Shown here one piece after another: positions 17,037 to 25,710 of a stretch of DNA of 58,818 nt. A model generated the notes under the pieces. It was not told the origin of the DNA. It ran no database searches and worked only from the letters and a program-made list of their open reading frames with translations. Every line of letters starts with the position of its first letter. Position 1 is the first letter of the stretch. The position numbers and the translations under genes were made by a program. Source of the DNA: Bacillota bacterium (GTDB taxonomy: Bacteria > Bacillota > Clostridia > Saccharofermentanales > Fastidiosipilaceae); assembly GCA_023388435.1 (NCBI GenBank), contig JAEWGG010000008.1:1-58818 (forward strand), given 5' to 3'.

Positions 17037-18164
17037 ATGCTGGAATACGAACAGATTAAACAGAAACTTTTGGCGAAGTCCGAACCCCTGCGCGTCCTGG
17101 GGGAGGCCCTGCACATCGCAGAGACCCAGGACAAGCTGGCCGAGCTGGAGCAGCGCGCCCAGGAGCCGGATTTTTGGAATGACAGCGAGCAGGCCCAGAA
17201 GGTGCAGACCAGGGCCGGACAGTATCGCAAGAAGCTGGAGGGTTATAGCCAGCTGGAGGAACGTCTAGATGAGATGCTCCTCATGGTTGAACTCGGCGAT
17301 GAGGCTGAGGACCTGGAGATGCTGGCCGAACTGGAGCAGACCCTGGCCCAGTTTGAGCAGCGCTACGAGGCGATGCGCCTCCAGACCCTCTTTACAGGTG
17401 AGTACGACCAGAACAACGCCATCCTCACCATCCATGCCGGGGCGGGTGGAACCGAGGCCCAGGACTGGGCCGAAATGCTCTGCCGCATGTATACGCGCTG
17501 GGGAGAGGAACATGACTTTTCCCTCAAGCAGCTTTTCCTGCTGGACGGAGACGAGGCTGGGATCAAGTCGGCCTCCCTGCTCTTCGAGGGGGAAAATGCC
17601 TACGGCTACCTCCGGGCTGAAGCGGGTGTGCACCGTCTGGTGCGCATCTCACCCTTTGACGCCTCGGGCCGCCGCCATACCTCCTTCGCCTCCGTGGAGG
17701 TCCTGCCGGAGTTGAATGACGAGATCAAGATTGAGATCCGTCCCGAAGACATTCAGATGGACGTATTTCGCGCCTCGGGTGCCGGCGGACAGCACGTCAA
17801 TAAGACTTCTTCAGCGGTGCGCCTGACGCACAAGCCGACAGGGGTCGTCGTCTCCTGCCAGGCCGAGCGCTCCCAGACGCAGAACCGCGAGACGGCCATG
17901 CACATGCTGAAGTCCAAGCTCTTTGCCATGGCCCAGGCCGCCCATATGGACAAGATTGAGGATCTCAAAGGGGTGCAGAAGGAGATTGCCTGGGGTTCCC
18001 AGATCCGCTCTTATGTCTTTTGTCCCTACACCCTCGTCAAGGATCACCGTACAGACTACGAGCAGGGCGACGTCGCTGCGGTGATGGACGGTGATCTGGA
18101 CGGCTTCATCAATGCCTACCTCTCCCAGGGGGCCATGCGCGAGGCCGAAGATGGCCAGGCCTAA
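17037..18164 (+). CDS. prfB: Peptide chain release factor 2
   Basis: A 375-residue class I release factor reading UAA and UGA. The SPF anticodon-like tripeptide lies in RISPFDASGRRHTS and the peptidyl-hydrolase GGQ in ASGAGGQHVNKTSSAVRLTH. The reading frame is continuous from its ATG, and full-length by comparison with E. coli RF2. In most bacteria prfB carries an in-frame UGA near codon 25 and needs a +1 frameshift; here the region around codons 18-30 has no stop, so that autoregulation is absent. RBS AGGAG is 10 bases upstream. The nadD-yqeK gene overlaps its end. Confidence 0.96.
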   Translation: MLEYEQIKQKLLAKSEPLRVLGEALHIAETQDKLAELEQRAQEPDFWNDSEQAQKVQTRAGQYRKKLEGYSQLEERLDEMLLMVELGDEAEDLEMLAELEQTLAQFEQRYEAMRLQTLFTGEYDQNNAILTIHAGAGGTEAQDWAEMLCRMYTRWGEEHDFSLKQLFLLDGDEAGIKSASLLFEGENAYGYLRAEAGVHRLVRISPFDASGRRHTSFASVEVLPELNDEIKIEIRPEDIQMDVFRASGAGGQHVNKTSSAVRLTHKPTGVVVSCQAERSQTQNRETAMHMLKSKLFAMAQAAHMDKIEDLKGVQKEIAWGSQIRSYVFCPYTLVKDHRTDYEQGDVAAVMDGDLDGFINAYLSQGAMREAEDGQA

Positions 18165-19614
18165 GCGGCGGGGAGAGGATGAGGGCCTGGGGGGAGGCGG
18201 GGCAGATGAGCTCAGGCTGGCTGTTATGGGCGGCAGTTTTGACCCCTTTCACAAAGGGCATCGCAAGCTGCTCAAACGCGCGGCCAAGGCCCTGCCCGGG
18301 GCCCGCGTCAGCCTCATGCCCAGCGGTGAGTCCTACCATAAGGCCGGCCGCAGGACACCGGGTATTTACCGCTATTATCTGGCCCAGCTGGGGCTGAAGG
18401 ACAAGGATAGCTTTGCGATCGACAGCTGTGAACTGGCCCGCAGGGGACCCAGCTACACCTGGGACAGCTACCAGGATTTTTGTCGCCGTTACCCCCAATT
18501 GAAACAGTGGCAGCTGATCTGCGGTTCGGATGTGCCGGGTAAAATTGAGCTCTGGCACCGCGCCCCGGAGCTCTTACAGGCCATTGGCCTGGCGGTCCTG
18601 ACCAGACCGGAGACGGAGCGTGGGACCCTGGTCCAGCGCCTGGAAGAATTGGAGGCCCGTTACGGGACGGCCTGGACCCTGGTCGAGGGCAAGGAGGTCC
18701 CCCTCTCGTCCACAGCCATCCGACGCGGTATCCAGGCTGAATTTGCCAGCCGCCGCCGTATGTATGCCCAGCTTCTGGAACAGAGGAAAGATCGCCGAAG
18801 CCAGAAGCAAGAAGGCGCTGAGGGCCCCGCTGAGCCGACGCTCGTCCTGCAGCACTTGGAGGAGGCGGAGGCCCAGCTGGCCGACCGTCAGGCCTTGGAG
18901 AACTGGCGCAGTGCCCTCAGACCTGCCCAGGTGGACTTCATACTCCAGCATGAGCTCTATGTGGTGGACGTCTTGTATGAGGCCCTGGATGAGGCGAGCT
19001 GGCAGCTCATGCGGGACTTGGAGGCCCTGCTCTTCCAGTACCTCTCACCGGCCCGCATCCTCCATTCCTGGGGAGTTGCGACAACGGCCCTGATTCTGGC
19101 CCTGCGCTTCGGTGAGGACCCCTGCCTGGCGGCCCTGGCCGGCCTGGGACATGATATTGCGAAAGAGCTGGACAAGCAGCAGGTCTCCACGCTCCTCGCC
19201 CCTTATGGGGAGGGGCTGGGCCTGAAGCGCCAGGCCCTTGTCCACGGCCCCGCTGGGGCGGCCTTGCTGGCCCGGGAGCTGGGCCTGGACCATCCGGACC
19301 TGGCCTCGGCAGTTTACTGGCATACCACCTTACACGCCGGCTCCAGCCCCCTGGAACAGATTGTTTTTTTGGCCGATAAAATTGAACCAGGCCGCAGTTA
19401 CCAGGACCTGGCACCGATCCGCGCCCTGGCGGAGCAGGACCTGGAGGCCGCGACCTATCTCTGCCTCGCCGCGACGACCAGTCAGGTCCGCCGCCAAAAA
19501 CTGGAGGCAGATCCCGATTCCCTCCGCGCTCTGGAGGAATTAGGGGTAAAATTGGAACAGCGCCGCAGCCCCTGGGCCCAGAAGGCCCTGAGTGAGGCGC
19601 GGAACCTGGAATAA
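18151..19614 (+). CDS. nadD: Fused NadD (nicotinate-nucleotide adenylyltransferase) and YqeK HD phosphohydrolase
   Basis: A 487-residue two-domain enzyme. Residues about 25-215 are NadD, which makes nicotinate adenine dinucleotide: GGSFDPFHKGHR (nucleotide-binding HxGH-type motif) and PLSSTAIR. After a linker of about 80 residues, the C-terminal half is a YqeK HD-domain protein: RILHSWGV, GLGHDIAKE (the HD dyad), VHGPAGA, YWHTTLHAG and FLADKIEPGR. YqeK proteins hydrolyse diadenosine tetraphosphate symmetrically. In Bacillus nadD and yqeK are neighbours and are followed by rsfS, as here, so this is a fusion in the conserved order. ATG 18151 overlaps prfB by 14 bases; it is the only ATG before the NadD core. 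Confidence 0.92.
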   Translation: MARPKRRGEDEGLGGGGADELRLAVMGGSFDPFHKGHRKLLKRAAKALPGARVSLMPSGESYHKAGRRTPGIYRYYLAQLGLKDKDSFAIDSCELARRGPSYTWDSYQDFCRRYPQLKQWQLICGSDVPGKIELWHRAPELLQAIGLAVLTRPETERGTLVQRLEELEARYGTAWTLVEGKEVPLSSTAIRRGIQAEFASRRRMYAQLLEQRKDRRSQKQEGAEGPAEPTLVLQHLEEAEAQLADRQALENWRSALRPAQVDFILQHELYVVDVLYEALDEASWQLMRDLEALLFQYLSPARILHSWGVATTALILALRFGEDPCLAALAGLGHDIAKELDKQQVSTLLAPYGEGLGLKRQALVHGPAGAALLARELGLDHPDLASAVYWHTTLHAGSSPLEQIVFLADKIEPGRSYQDLAPIRALAEQDLEAATYLCLAATTSQVRRQKLEADPDSLRALEELGVKLEQRRSPWAQKALSEARNLE

Positions 19615-19628
19615 CAGGAGGAATACTC

Positions 19629-20000
19629 ATGGCAGACAAGAACGTACAGGACATCGCCAGACGGGCCCAGGCCTGCCGCCAGCTACTGGAGGACAAGAAG
19701 GGGCTGGACTGCCAGCTGATCAATCTGGAGGGCCGCTCCAGTCTGGCCGACTACTTCGTTCTGGCTTCGGGCAGTTCCGTGCCCCATGTCCGTGCCCTGG
19801 CGGACTACGTGGAGGAGTATCTGGAGAAAGAGGAGGCCCTCTGCCCCCTGCGCCAGGAGGGCCGCGATACCGGTCGGTGGATACTGCTCGATTACGGCGA
19901 CTTCGTCGTCCACGTCTTCCATGAGGAGGAGCGTGCGTTCTACAGCCTGGACCGGCTCTGGGAGAAGACCGAGGGAGGACTGAAGCTCCGCCATGACTAA
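19629..20000 (+). CDS. rsfS: Ribosomal silencing factor RsfS
   Basis: A 123-residue protein that binds uL14 and blocks 30S-50S joining when nutrients are scarce. Family motifs are visible: RAQACRQLLEDKKGLDCQLINLEG, SLADYFVLASGSSVPHVRAL and a C-terminal DYGDFVVHVFHEEERAFYSLDRLW. GGAGG is seven bases before ATG. It follows the nadD-yqeK fusion by 14 bases, the standard neighbourhood. The threonine aldolase gene overlaps its last codons. Confidence 0.95.
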   Translation: MADKNVQDIARRAQACRQLLEDKKGLDCQLINLEGRSSLADYFVLASGSSVPHVRALADYVEEYLEKEEALCPLRQEGRDTGRWILLDYGDFVVHVFHEEERAFYSLDRLWEKTEGGLKLRHD

Positions 20001-21075
20001 GCACGCCTTTAATTCAGATTATGCCGGGGGCTTTTTTCCGGAGCTTCTGGCCGCTCTTGAGCGCCACAACGGCGAGGAGCTCCCTGGCTACGGGGAGGAC
20101 AGCTATACCTATGAGGCAGCGGAGTGGATACGCACGGCCTGCCACAGTACGGAGGCCGCCGTCCACTTTGTCGTTGGCGGGACCCAGGCCAACCTGCTGG
20201 CCGTGGGGGCCAGCCTCCGCCCCTATCAGGGCGTCATCGCCGCTGAGACCGGCCATATTGCCAGTATGGAGACTGGGGCCATTGAGGCCCTGGGCCACAA
20301 GGTCCTGACCCTGCCCAGCTATGAGGGAAAGGTCCGCGCCGAGGATGTCAAGAAGCTCTATCTGAACCACTGGGGGCAGCCCGGCCACGAGCACCACGTG
20401 CAGCCAGGTATGCTCTACATTTCCCAGCCCACGGAGCTGGGGACGACGTACAGCCGGGCGGAACTGGAGGCCCTGAGCCAGGTCTGCCGCAATTATGGCC
20501 TGATTTTTTACATCGATGGGGCCCGCCTGCTCTATAGCCTCTGCCGCCCGGGAAATGACCTGGAGCTGGAGGACTACGCCCACCTGAGCGATATATTTAG
20601 CATAGGGGGGACCAAGGCCGGCCTGCTTTTTGGCGAGGCCCTGGTCTTCGGCCGTCCCGACCTGGCCCGCCACTTCCGCTACCTGATTAAGCAGCGGGGG
20701 GCCCTGCTGTCCCGCGGCCGACTCCTGGGCATCCAGTTCCTGAGCCTCCTGCGCGACGGCCTCTACCAGGAGGGCTGCAGTCAGGCTCTGCGCTATGCCA
20801 GCCGCCTGCGGGAGGCATTTTGCCTGGCTGGACAGGAACTCTTGCCCGGAGGGGACTGTAATCTGATTTTTGTCCGCATGGCTGAGGGCGAGATGCGCCA
20901 GCTGGCCCGGGGCTTCATCTTCGAGCAGGTCAGCAGGGAGGCCGACGGCCGCTATCTGCTGCGCTTTTGCACTTCGACGGCGACCCGCGAGGAGGCCGTG
21001 GAGGCCCTGGAAAAGGCGCTTGGAGACTTAGCGGCGGAGTCCCTGAGCGGGGAGGTCTCCGGCGAGCCCGTATAA
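19993..21075 (+). CDS. ltaE: Low-specificity threonine aldolase (beta-eliminating lyase family)
   Basis: A 360-residue PLP enzyme likely to cleave L-threonine or allo-threonine to glycine and acetaldehyde. It has the N-terminal NSDYAGG, the GGTQANLLA and ETGHIASMETGAIEALGHK segments, the PLP-contact IDGARLLYS and the Lys in SIGGTKAGLL. Serine hydroxymethyltransferase-like or phenylserine activity cannot be excluded. It overlaps rsfS by eight bases, so it is translationally coupled, although the functions are unrelated. Confidence 0.88.
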   Translation: MTKHAFNSDYAGGFFPELLAALERHNGEELPGYGEDSYTYEAAEWIRTACHSTEAAVHFVVGGTQANLLAVGASLRPYQGVIAAETGHIASMETGAIEALGHKVLTLPSYEGKVRAEDVKKLYLNHWGQPGHEHHVQPGMLYISQPTELGTTYSRAELEALSQVCRNYGLIFYIDGARLLYSLCRPGNDLELEDYAHLSDIFSIGGTKAGLLFGEALVFGRPDLARHFRYLIKQRGALLSRGRLLGIQFLSLLRDGLYQEGCSQALRYASRLREAFCLAGQELLPGGDCNLIFVRMAEGEMRQLARGFIFEQVSREADGRYLLRFCTSTATREEAVEALEKALGDLAAESLSGEVSGEPV

Positions 21076-21141
21076 GCGTGGCCAGGCCAGGGCGACAGGA
21101 CCCGTTTGGGGATAAGAAAATATTGGAAAAGGAGCTTAGCA

Positions 21142-22452
21142 ATGCGACAGGATAAGACAGAGTCAGCTCAGTTGCTCGACTTTTTACAGGAGCAGATAGC
21201 CATCCCCAGCGTGAAGGGTGAAGCCGCAGCTGGGGCGCCCTTCGGTCCGGAGACAGTCCGTGCGCTCGAACACTTCTTGCAGCGGGCGGAACAAGACGGC
21301 TTCCGCACGGGGCGTCTGGACGGCTATGCCGGATATATTGAATTCGGTCCTGAGGAGGCCAGGGAGATGGTTGCGGCAGTCTGTCACCTCGACGTGGTGC
21401 CGCCGGGTGACTGGGAGGAGGCCTTCTGTCCGGAGATCCGCGGGGAGGAACTGGTCGGCCGCGGCTCCGCTGATGATAAGGGTCCCGCGGTGGCCGTGTA
21501 CTTCGCCCTCCGCCGTCTGCAGGCCCAGGCCTACCAGGCCCAGCGACGCATCCGCCTGATTCTCGGCCTGGATGAGGAGAGTGGTTCAGCCTGTATGGCC
21601 CATTACCGCAGCCATGGGGAAATCCCTGTGGCGGCCTTTACCGCCGATGCGGACTTTCCGGTCATTCACGCTGAGAAGGGCCTGCTGCAGGTGGCCTTTA
21701 GCTTCCCCGCCGAGACCCTGCGCAGCGCCCAGGGGAAGCGGCTGCTGGAGGCCGCTGCCGGCACCCGGCCCAATGTGGTTCCAGACCGTTGCAGCCTCAG
21801 CTTTGAGGGGCGGGAAGTCGTGGAAATCCTCGGCAAGGCGGCCCATGCATCAACGCCTGATGAGGGGCAAAATGCCATCGCCCGCGCCTTTTCGGACCTC
21901 GGTCTGGAGGGGGAGACAGAGGGGAAGGGCCTGGCCGCCTTCATTCGTGACTGCGCCTCGGATACGACTGGCAGCGGCCTTGGTGTGGCCGTCCGTGATG
22001 AGGTTTCTGGAGCGCTCACATTCAATGCCGCTGTCCTCCACTACGACCAGCAGGGGGCACGTCTGGTCTGCGACCTGCGCTACCCTGTGACCCTGGCAGG
22101 CCAGGAACTCAGCCAGCGGATGGCGGAGCGGGTCGCCCAGTACGGCGGGAGCTTCGAGCTGCTTCACGACAGCCTGCCTCTGTATCTCGCCGAGGACCAC
22201 CCCCTGGTTGCTGGTCTCCTGGAGGTGTACCAGCGTCTGAGCGGCGAGGAGGCCAGACCCCTGGCCATCGGCGGAGGCACCTATGCCCGTTCTCTGCCGA
22301 ACACCGTGGCCTTTGGCAGCGTCTTCCCCGGGGAGGTCGTACTCATGCACCAGCGTGGTGAGTCCTGTAATATCCCGAATCTGCTGCGCTCCGTGGACTA
22401 CTATGAGGAGGCCCTGAAGTGCCTGGACCAGTTGGATATGGGCCGGGCCTGA
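21142..22452 (+). CDS. pepV: M20-family dipeptidase (PepV/Sapep-like)
   Basis: A 436-residue cytoplasmic metallopeptidase that hydrolyses dipeptides. Metal and catalytic residues are in CHLDVVPPGD, GRGSADDKGPAVA, the catalytic Glu and ligand in GLDEESGSA, and a late His in GEVVLMHQRGE. The lid domain carries HASTPDEGQNAI. ATG 21142 is preferred: AGGAG lies eight bases before it. It ends a run of genes starting at prfB and is followed by a strong terminator. Confidence 0.88.
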   Translation: MRQDKTESAQLLDFLQEQIAIPSVKGEAAAGAPFGPETVRALEHFLQRAEQDGFRTGRLDGYAGYIEFGPEEAREMVAAVCHLDVVPPGDWEEAFCPEIRGEELVGRGSADDKGPAVAVYFALRRLQAQAYQAQRRIRLILGLDEESGSACMAHYRSHGEIPVAAFTADADFPVIHAEKGLLQVAFSFPAETLRSAQGKRLLEAAAGTRPNVVPDRCSLSFEGREVVEILGKAAHASTPDEGQNAIARAFSDLGLEGETEGKGLAAFIRDCASDTTGSGLGVAVRDEVSGALTFNAAVLHYDQQGARLVCDLRYPVTLAGQELSQRMAERVAQYGGSFELLHDSLPLYLAEDHPLVAGLLEVYQRLSGEEARPLAIGGGTYARSLPNTVAFGSVFPGEVVLMHQRGESCNIPNLLRSVDYYEEALKCLDQLDMGRA

Positions 22453-22487
22453 GTCCTGTTCCCCCGACTGGACCAGTGGGCGAGAGC

Positions 22488-22529
22488 GTGCCGACAGCTG
22501 TGACGAGCTGTCGGCACTCTGTCTTTTTT
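22488..22529 (+). terminator. Terminator after pepV
   Basis: A perfect 12-bp stem, GTGCCGACAGCT (22488-22499) and AGCTGTCGGCAC (22506-22517), with a T-rich tail ending in six T. Confidence 0.95.
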
Positions 22530-22566
22530 AAAAAAGAAATTCTTAAGATATCGTCCGGGAAAATAC

Positions 22567-22572
22567 TATAAT
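22567..22572 (+). promoter_or_regulatory. -10 box for the ABC exporter operon
   Basis: TATAAT 48 bases before the ATP-binding protein start. No good -35 lies 16-18 bases upstream. Confidence 0.55.
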
Positions 22573-22587
22573 ATGAGAAATATCATG

Positions 22588-22601
22588 TTCGCTATAGCGA
22601 A
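22588..22601. promoter_or_regulatory. Perfect 14-bp palindrome, candidate operator
   Basis: TTCGCTATAGCGAA is an exact palindrome centred 25 bases downstream of the -10 box and 20 bases before the ATG. Its position in the initially transcribed region suits a repressor site. As RNA it would be a weak hairpin with no loop, so DNA binding is likelier. Confidence 0.5.
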
Positions 22602-22620
22602 GAGACTGTGAGGGAGAACT

Positions 22621-23376
22621 ATGATTTCGATTAAGAGCGTCAGCAAGTCCTACGACGGCAAAAAGAAGGCTGTCGATTCGCTCAGTTTGGACATTCGTGA
22701 TGGAGAAATCTTCGGCCTTCTGGGCCCGAATGGCGCCGGTAAGTCCACCCTGCTGAAGATGCTTGTCGGCATTCTGGAGGCGGATGAGGGTGAGCTCCTA
22801 CTCAACGGGAAGTCCATCCGTCAGGAGCCGCTTGAGGCCAAACGTGAGTTTAACTATGTGGCCGATGACCCCGACCACCTGCTGCGCTTCAAGGGCCATG
22901 AGTTCCTCCGTTTTATGGCCGATATCTACGAGCTGCCCACGGAAGTCCGGGCCCCGCGCATCGAGCAGCTGGCGGCGGACTTCGGCATGGCCGCTGAGCT
23001 GGGCAATCAGCTCCAGAGCTATTCCCACGGCATGCGCCAGAAGATGATGGTCATGGGGGCCCTCCTGGTCTCGCCCAACGTCTGGATCCTTGACGAGCCC
23101 ATGACGGGACTCGACCCCAAGGCGGCCTTCTTGCTGAAGCAGAAGATGCGGGAACATGCCGATCAGGGGAAAATCGTCCTTTTCTCAACGCATGTCCTCG
23201 ATGTGGCGGAGAAGATTGTCGACCGCGTCGGCGTGATCAACCAGGGCAAGCTGATTTTTGTCGGTACCGTGGAGGAGCTGCGCAGTCACTTTAAGAACAA
23301 CAGCTCGCTGGAGGAGATGTTCCTTGAGATGACCAGTGAGACCTCGCCCCTGGCCGATGTCAAGGACGAGCGCTGA
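22621..23376 (+). CDS. ABC-2 type exporter ATP-binding protein
   Basis: A 251-residue ATPase. Walker A GPNGAGKST, a Q-loop-equivalent region (NYVADDPDHL, where the usual Gln is replaced by Asp-rich sequence), signature YSHGMRQKMMVMGALL, Walker B VWILDEPMTGLDP and switch FSTHVLD. The SHGMRQK signature places it in the CcmA/NatA-type export group. It is 16 bases ahead of a large permease gene and forms an exporter with it. Substrate unknown. A -10 box and a palindrome lie upstream, suggesting local repression. Confidence 0.88.
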   Translation: MISIKSVSKSYDGKKKAVDSLSLDIRDGEIFGLLGPNGAGKSTLLKMLVGILEADEGELLLNGKSIRQEPLEAKREFNYVADDPDHLLRFKGHEFLRFMADIYELPTEVRAPRIEQLAADFGMAAELGNQLQSYSHGMRQKMMVMGALLVSPNVWILDEPMTGLDPKAAFLLKQKMREHADQGKIVLFSTHVLDVAEKIVDRVGVINQGKLIFVGTVEELRSHFKNNSSLEEMFLEMTSETSPLADVKDER

Positions 23377-23392
23377 GAACGAGGGGAGGTGT

Positions 23393-25180
23393 ATGCGAAT
23401 GAAGTATAAATTGAAAGCCCGACACCCTGGCTGGGCCCTGGCCCAGGCCATCTTCCGTGGCGAGAAGCACGCGGAGCTGGGCACGGGTCTGAACAGCAAG
23501 GGCGGGGAATCCGCCCAGCGTCTGCGCAGTATTCTGGGCCGCTCCTTTAATATCCTGATGATGGCCGTTGTCGGTCTGGTCATGATGGGTGTCTTCGCCG
23601 CCATCGGCAAGGAGTTTGGCCGCTTCGGCGTTCCGGTTGAGCAGCTCTACCGCATGGCCCTGCTCAGCAATCTCCTGCTCTTTTTGATGTTCGGAATTTT
23701 TTCCTGTGTGAGCTGCCTCTACTTTGTCCAGGAAATGGGTTTCTACCTGAGCCTGCCCATCTCCTCGGCCCGCATCCTGATGACGAAGTTTGGCCAGTTT
23801 ATCGGCATCAATATGACGACGGTCGTGGGCCTCGCCCCGCTGCTCATCTCGGGCATGTACTTCAACAGCAGGGCCCAGTACAGCCTGGGACAGTACCTGG
23901 CCTACACGCTGTCCTACGTTATTTCGGGCCTTTCGACCATCGTCCTGATGGCCATTTTGTTGGTCCTGCTCATGGCCTTTACCCGCTTTGCAAAAAATAA
24001 GGATCGCTTCATTAATGTGATGAATGTCCTGATCATGGCTTTTTCCGTCAGCCTCGTTCTTTTCATGAACTTAGCTTCGCGTAACGGGGGAATGGCGAGT
24101 AGTCTGGCCCCGATTCTGGGCAGCAGCCTGCCGATGCTCATCCTGAATGTCTTCTGTCCGCCCGCCCTCTTCAGCGGCCTGCTCTTCGCCAATAGCGCAG
24201 TGGCTTCCGTCCTGGGCTTTGTCCTCGGCCTGTTCTGCCTCCTGCTCCTGGCGGCCCTCCTGACCCTGGTCGCCCAGCGCTACTACTATAGGGGCGTGAT
24301 GGCCGTGCAGGGGGCAGGTGGTGTGAAAATCCACCGTGTCTATAAACGGACGGAGCTGCACCGCATGATCCAGGGCCGCCGTCCGCTCCAGGCCCTGATC
24401 AATCGTGAGTGGATCAAGTACCGCCGCACCCCGGCCTTTTTTAGCAACGTCATCCTCTCCTCACTGGTCATGCCCATTGTTGTCATCGTCGCCCTGGGTA
24501 TTGGTATCTATTCGGGTGCCCAGGAGCACAAGGAGGTGGAGAAGTTGCCACAGATCTACGCCCAGGTCCGTCTGGTGATAGCTGCCCTGGGCCCCTCAAC
24601 GACCTATTTTGGCTATGTGGTGGCAGGCGTCCTGGGCTTCAATGCCCTCAGCAGCGGATCTGCCCTCTACATGCAAAAGGCGGTCAGTACCGACGGCAAG
24701 GACTTCGCCATTCTGAAGGCCCTGCCCCTGTCGATGCCCAAGATCCTCCACAGCAAGATGCGCTCGCTTCTGGGCCTCTTCCTCCTGCCCTCGCTCGTCC
24801 CCATCGTCGTCCTGGCCCTGCTGACCGGCCTGCCCCTGCTGTCCCTTCTCATCGTTGTCCTGCTCTTCTGTCTGGCCAACTACAGTGTGATGCTGATCAG
24901 CCTGGCTCTGGGCGCCCTCAGACCTGAGCTGAAATGGGATTCAGAGATGGTCCTGATGAAGGGCGGCAAAAATGTCCTGCTGGTCTATGGCATGATGCTC
25001 GGCTCAGCCCTGCTGCTCGGCGGCCCCGTGGCCCTGCTGATCTGCAATGGGATCTACGAGCTGATGAGCCCCCTGCTCTGCCTGGGCCTGGTCAGTCTCT
25101 ACATGCTCCTCTGCACGGGCCTGGCCTATTTCTTCTGCTATCGCTATGCGGCCAAGAAGCTGGCCAAACGTGACTGCTGA
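23393..25180 (+). CDS. ABC-2 type exporter permease
   Basis: A 595-residue membrane protein with about twelve to fourteen hydrophobic segments in two blocks, separated by a hydrophilic loop near residues 300-345 (RVYKRTELHRMIQGRRPLQA). Its size and position resemble the putative ABC-2 exporter permeases of Firmicutes that pair with a single ATPase. I see no specific substrate motif. ATG 23393 follows GGGGAGG by three bases; ATG 23399 is also possible and better spaced. A terminator follows the gene. Confidence 0.78.
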   Translation: MRMKYKLKARHPGWALAQAIFRGEKHAELGTGLNSKGGESAQRLRSILGRSFNILMMAVVGLVMMGVFAAIGKEFGRFGVPVEQLYRMALLSNLLLFLMFGIFSCVSCLYFVQEMGFYLSLPISSARILMTKFGQFIGINMTTVVGLAPLLISGMYFNSRAQYSLGQYLAYTLSYVISGLSTIVLMAILLVLLMAFTRFAKNKDRFINVMNVLIMAFSVSLVLFMNLASRNGGMASSLAPILGSSLPMLILNVFCPPALFSGLLFANSAVASVLGFVLGLFCLLLLAALLTLVAQRYYYRGVMAVQGAGGVKIHRVYKRTELHRMIQGRRPLQALINREWIKYRRTPAFFSNVILSSLVMPIVVIVALGIGIYSGAQEHKEVEKLPQIYAQVRLVIAALGPSTTYFGYVVAGVLGFNALSSGSALYMQKAVSTDGKDFAILKALPLSMPKILHSKMRSLLGLFLLPSLVPIVVLALLTGLPLLSLLIVVLLFCLANYSVMLISLALGALRPELKWDSEMVLMKGGKNVLLVYGMMLGSALLLGGPVALLICNGIYELMSPLLCLGLVSLYMLLCTGLAYFFCYRYAAKKLAKRDC

Positions 25181-25213
25181 CAGGCCCTGCGACGGCCTCA
25201 GCCAGAGTCCGAA

Positions 25214-25247
25214 CGCCCAGGTTCCTCTGAACCTGGGCGTTTTGTCT
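25214..25247 (+). terminator. Terminator of the ABC exporter operon
   Basis: A perfect 11-bp stem, CGCCCAGGTTC (25214-25224) and GAACCTGGGCG (25229-25239), with loop CTCT and a T-rich tail. Confidence 0.94.
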
Positions 25248-25261
25248 TATTCCAGCAGGAC

Positions 25262-25290
25262 TTAACAGGGAGGCCCTGAGCCTGTAGACT
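25262..25290 (+). promoter_or_regulatory. Promoter for the DUF3343 gene
   Basis: TTAACA (25262-25267), 17-bp spacer, TAGACT (25285-25290), 29 bases before the ATG. Confidence 0.6.
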
Positions 25291-25319
25291 CATAGGAAAG
25301 GGAAAGAGGAGGCCAGGGG

Positions 25320-25571
25320 ATGGCTGAACGGAGACGTCAATTTTGTACAGTACTCGCCTTTCGGACTCAGACGGCTGCCGAGGGCTTTTTGCGTTGGGCC
25401 CAGAAGCAGGGCTATGAGGGGCGGCTGATCCCGGTGCCTGGCGGCCTCCAGTCGGGCTGCGGCCTGGCCTATGCCCTGCCTGCGGGAAGCCCGGATTGCC
25501 CTCAAATTCTGGAGGCCTTTCATGGCCTGGAGGAGGCTGGGCGCTGGGGGAATTATGAACTCTACTACTAG
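25320..25571 (+). CDS. DUF3343 protein (putative Se/S carrier)
   Basis: An 83-residue protein matching DUF3343, a small family proposed to carry selenium or sulfur in anaerobes. The key feature is the conserved Cys in SGCGLAYAL (about residue 47), preceded by a GYEGRLIPVPG segment. GAGGAGG sits seven bases before ATG. No selD, selenocysteine or molybdenum-hydroxylase genes are seen nearby, so its partner is unclear. It precedes the Na/Pi symporter, which has its own candidate promoter. Confidence 0.78.
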   Translation: MAERRRQFCTVLAFRTQTAAEGFLRWAQKQGYEGRLIPVPGGLQSGCGLAYALPAGSPDCPQILEAFHGLEEAGRWGNYELYY

Positions 25572-25617
25572 CATGAAATTTACATCTGTCGCTGGAGTCT
25601 TTCATTCTCTTCGGTCC

Positions 25618-25645
25618 TTGTTTACAATGAACCAGAATGTATAGG
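25618..25645 (+). promoter_or_regulatory. Possible promoter for the Na/Pi symporter
   Basis: TTGTTT (25618-25623), 16-bp spacer, TATAGG (25640-25645). Moderate matches only. Confidence 0.4.
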
Positions 25646-25710
25646 TGGAAAAGTAATAGGGCACGGGAAGTAGTGCGTGCCACCTCTGGAACGAGTGGAG
25701 GATTCTGACT

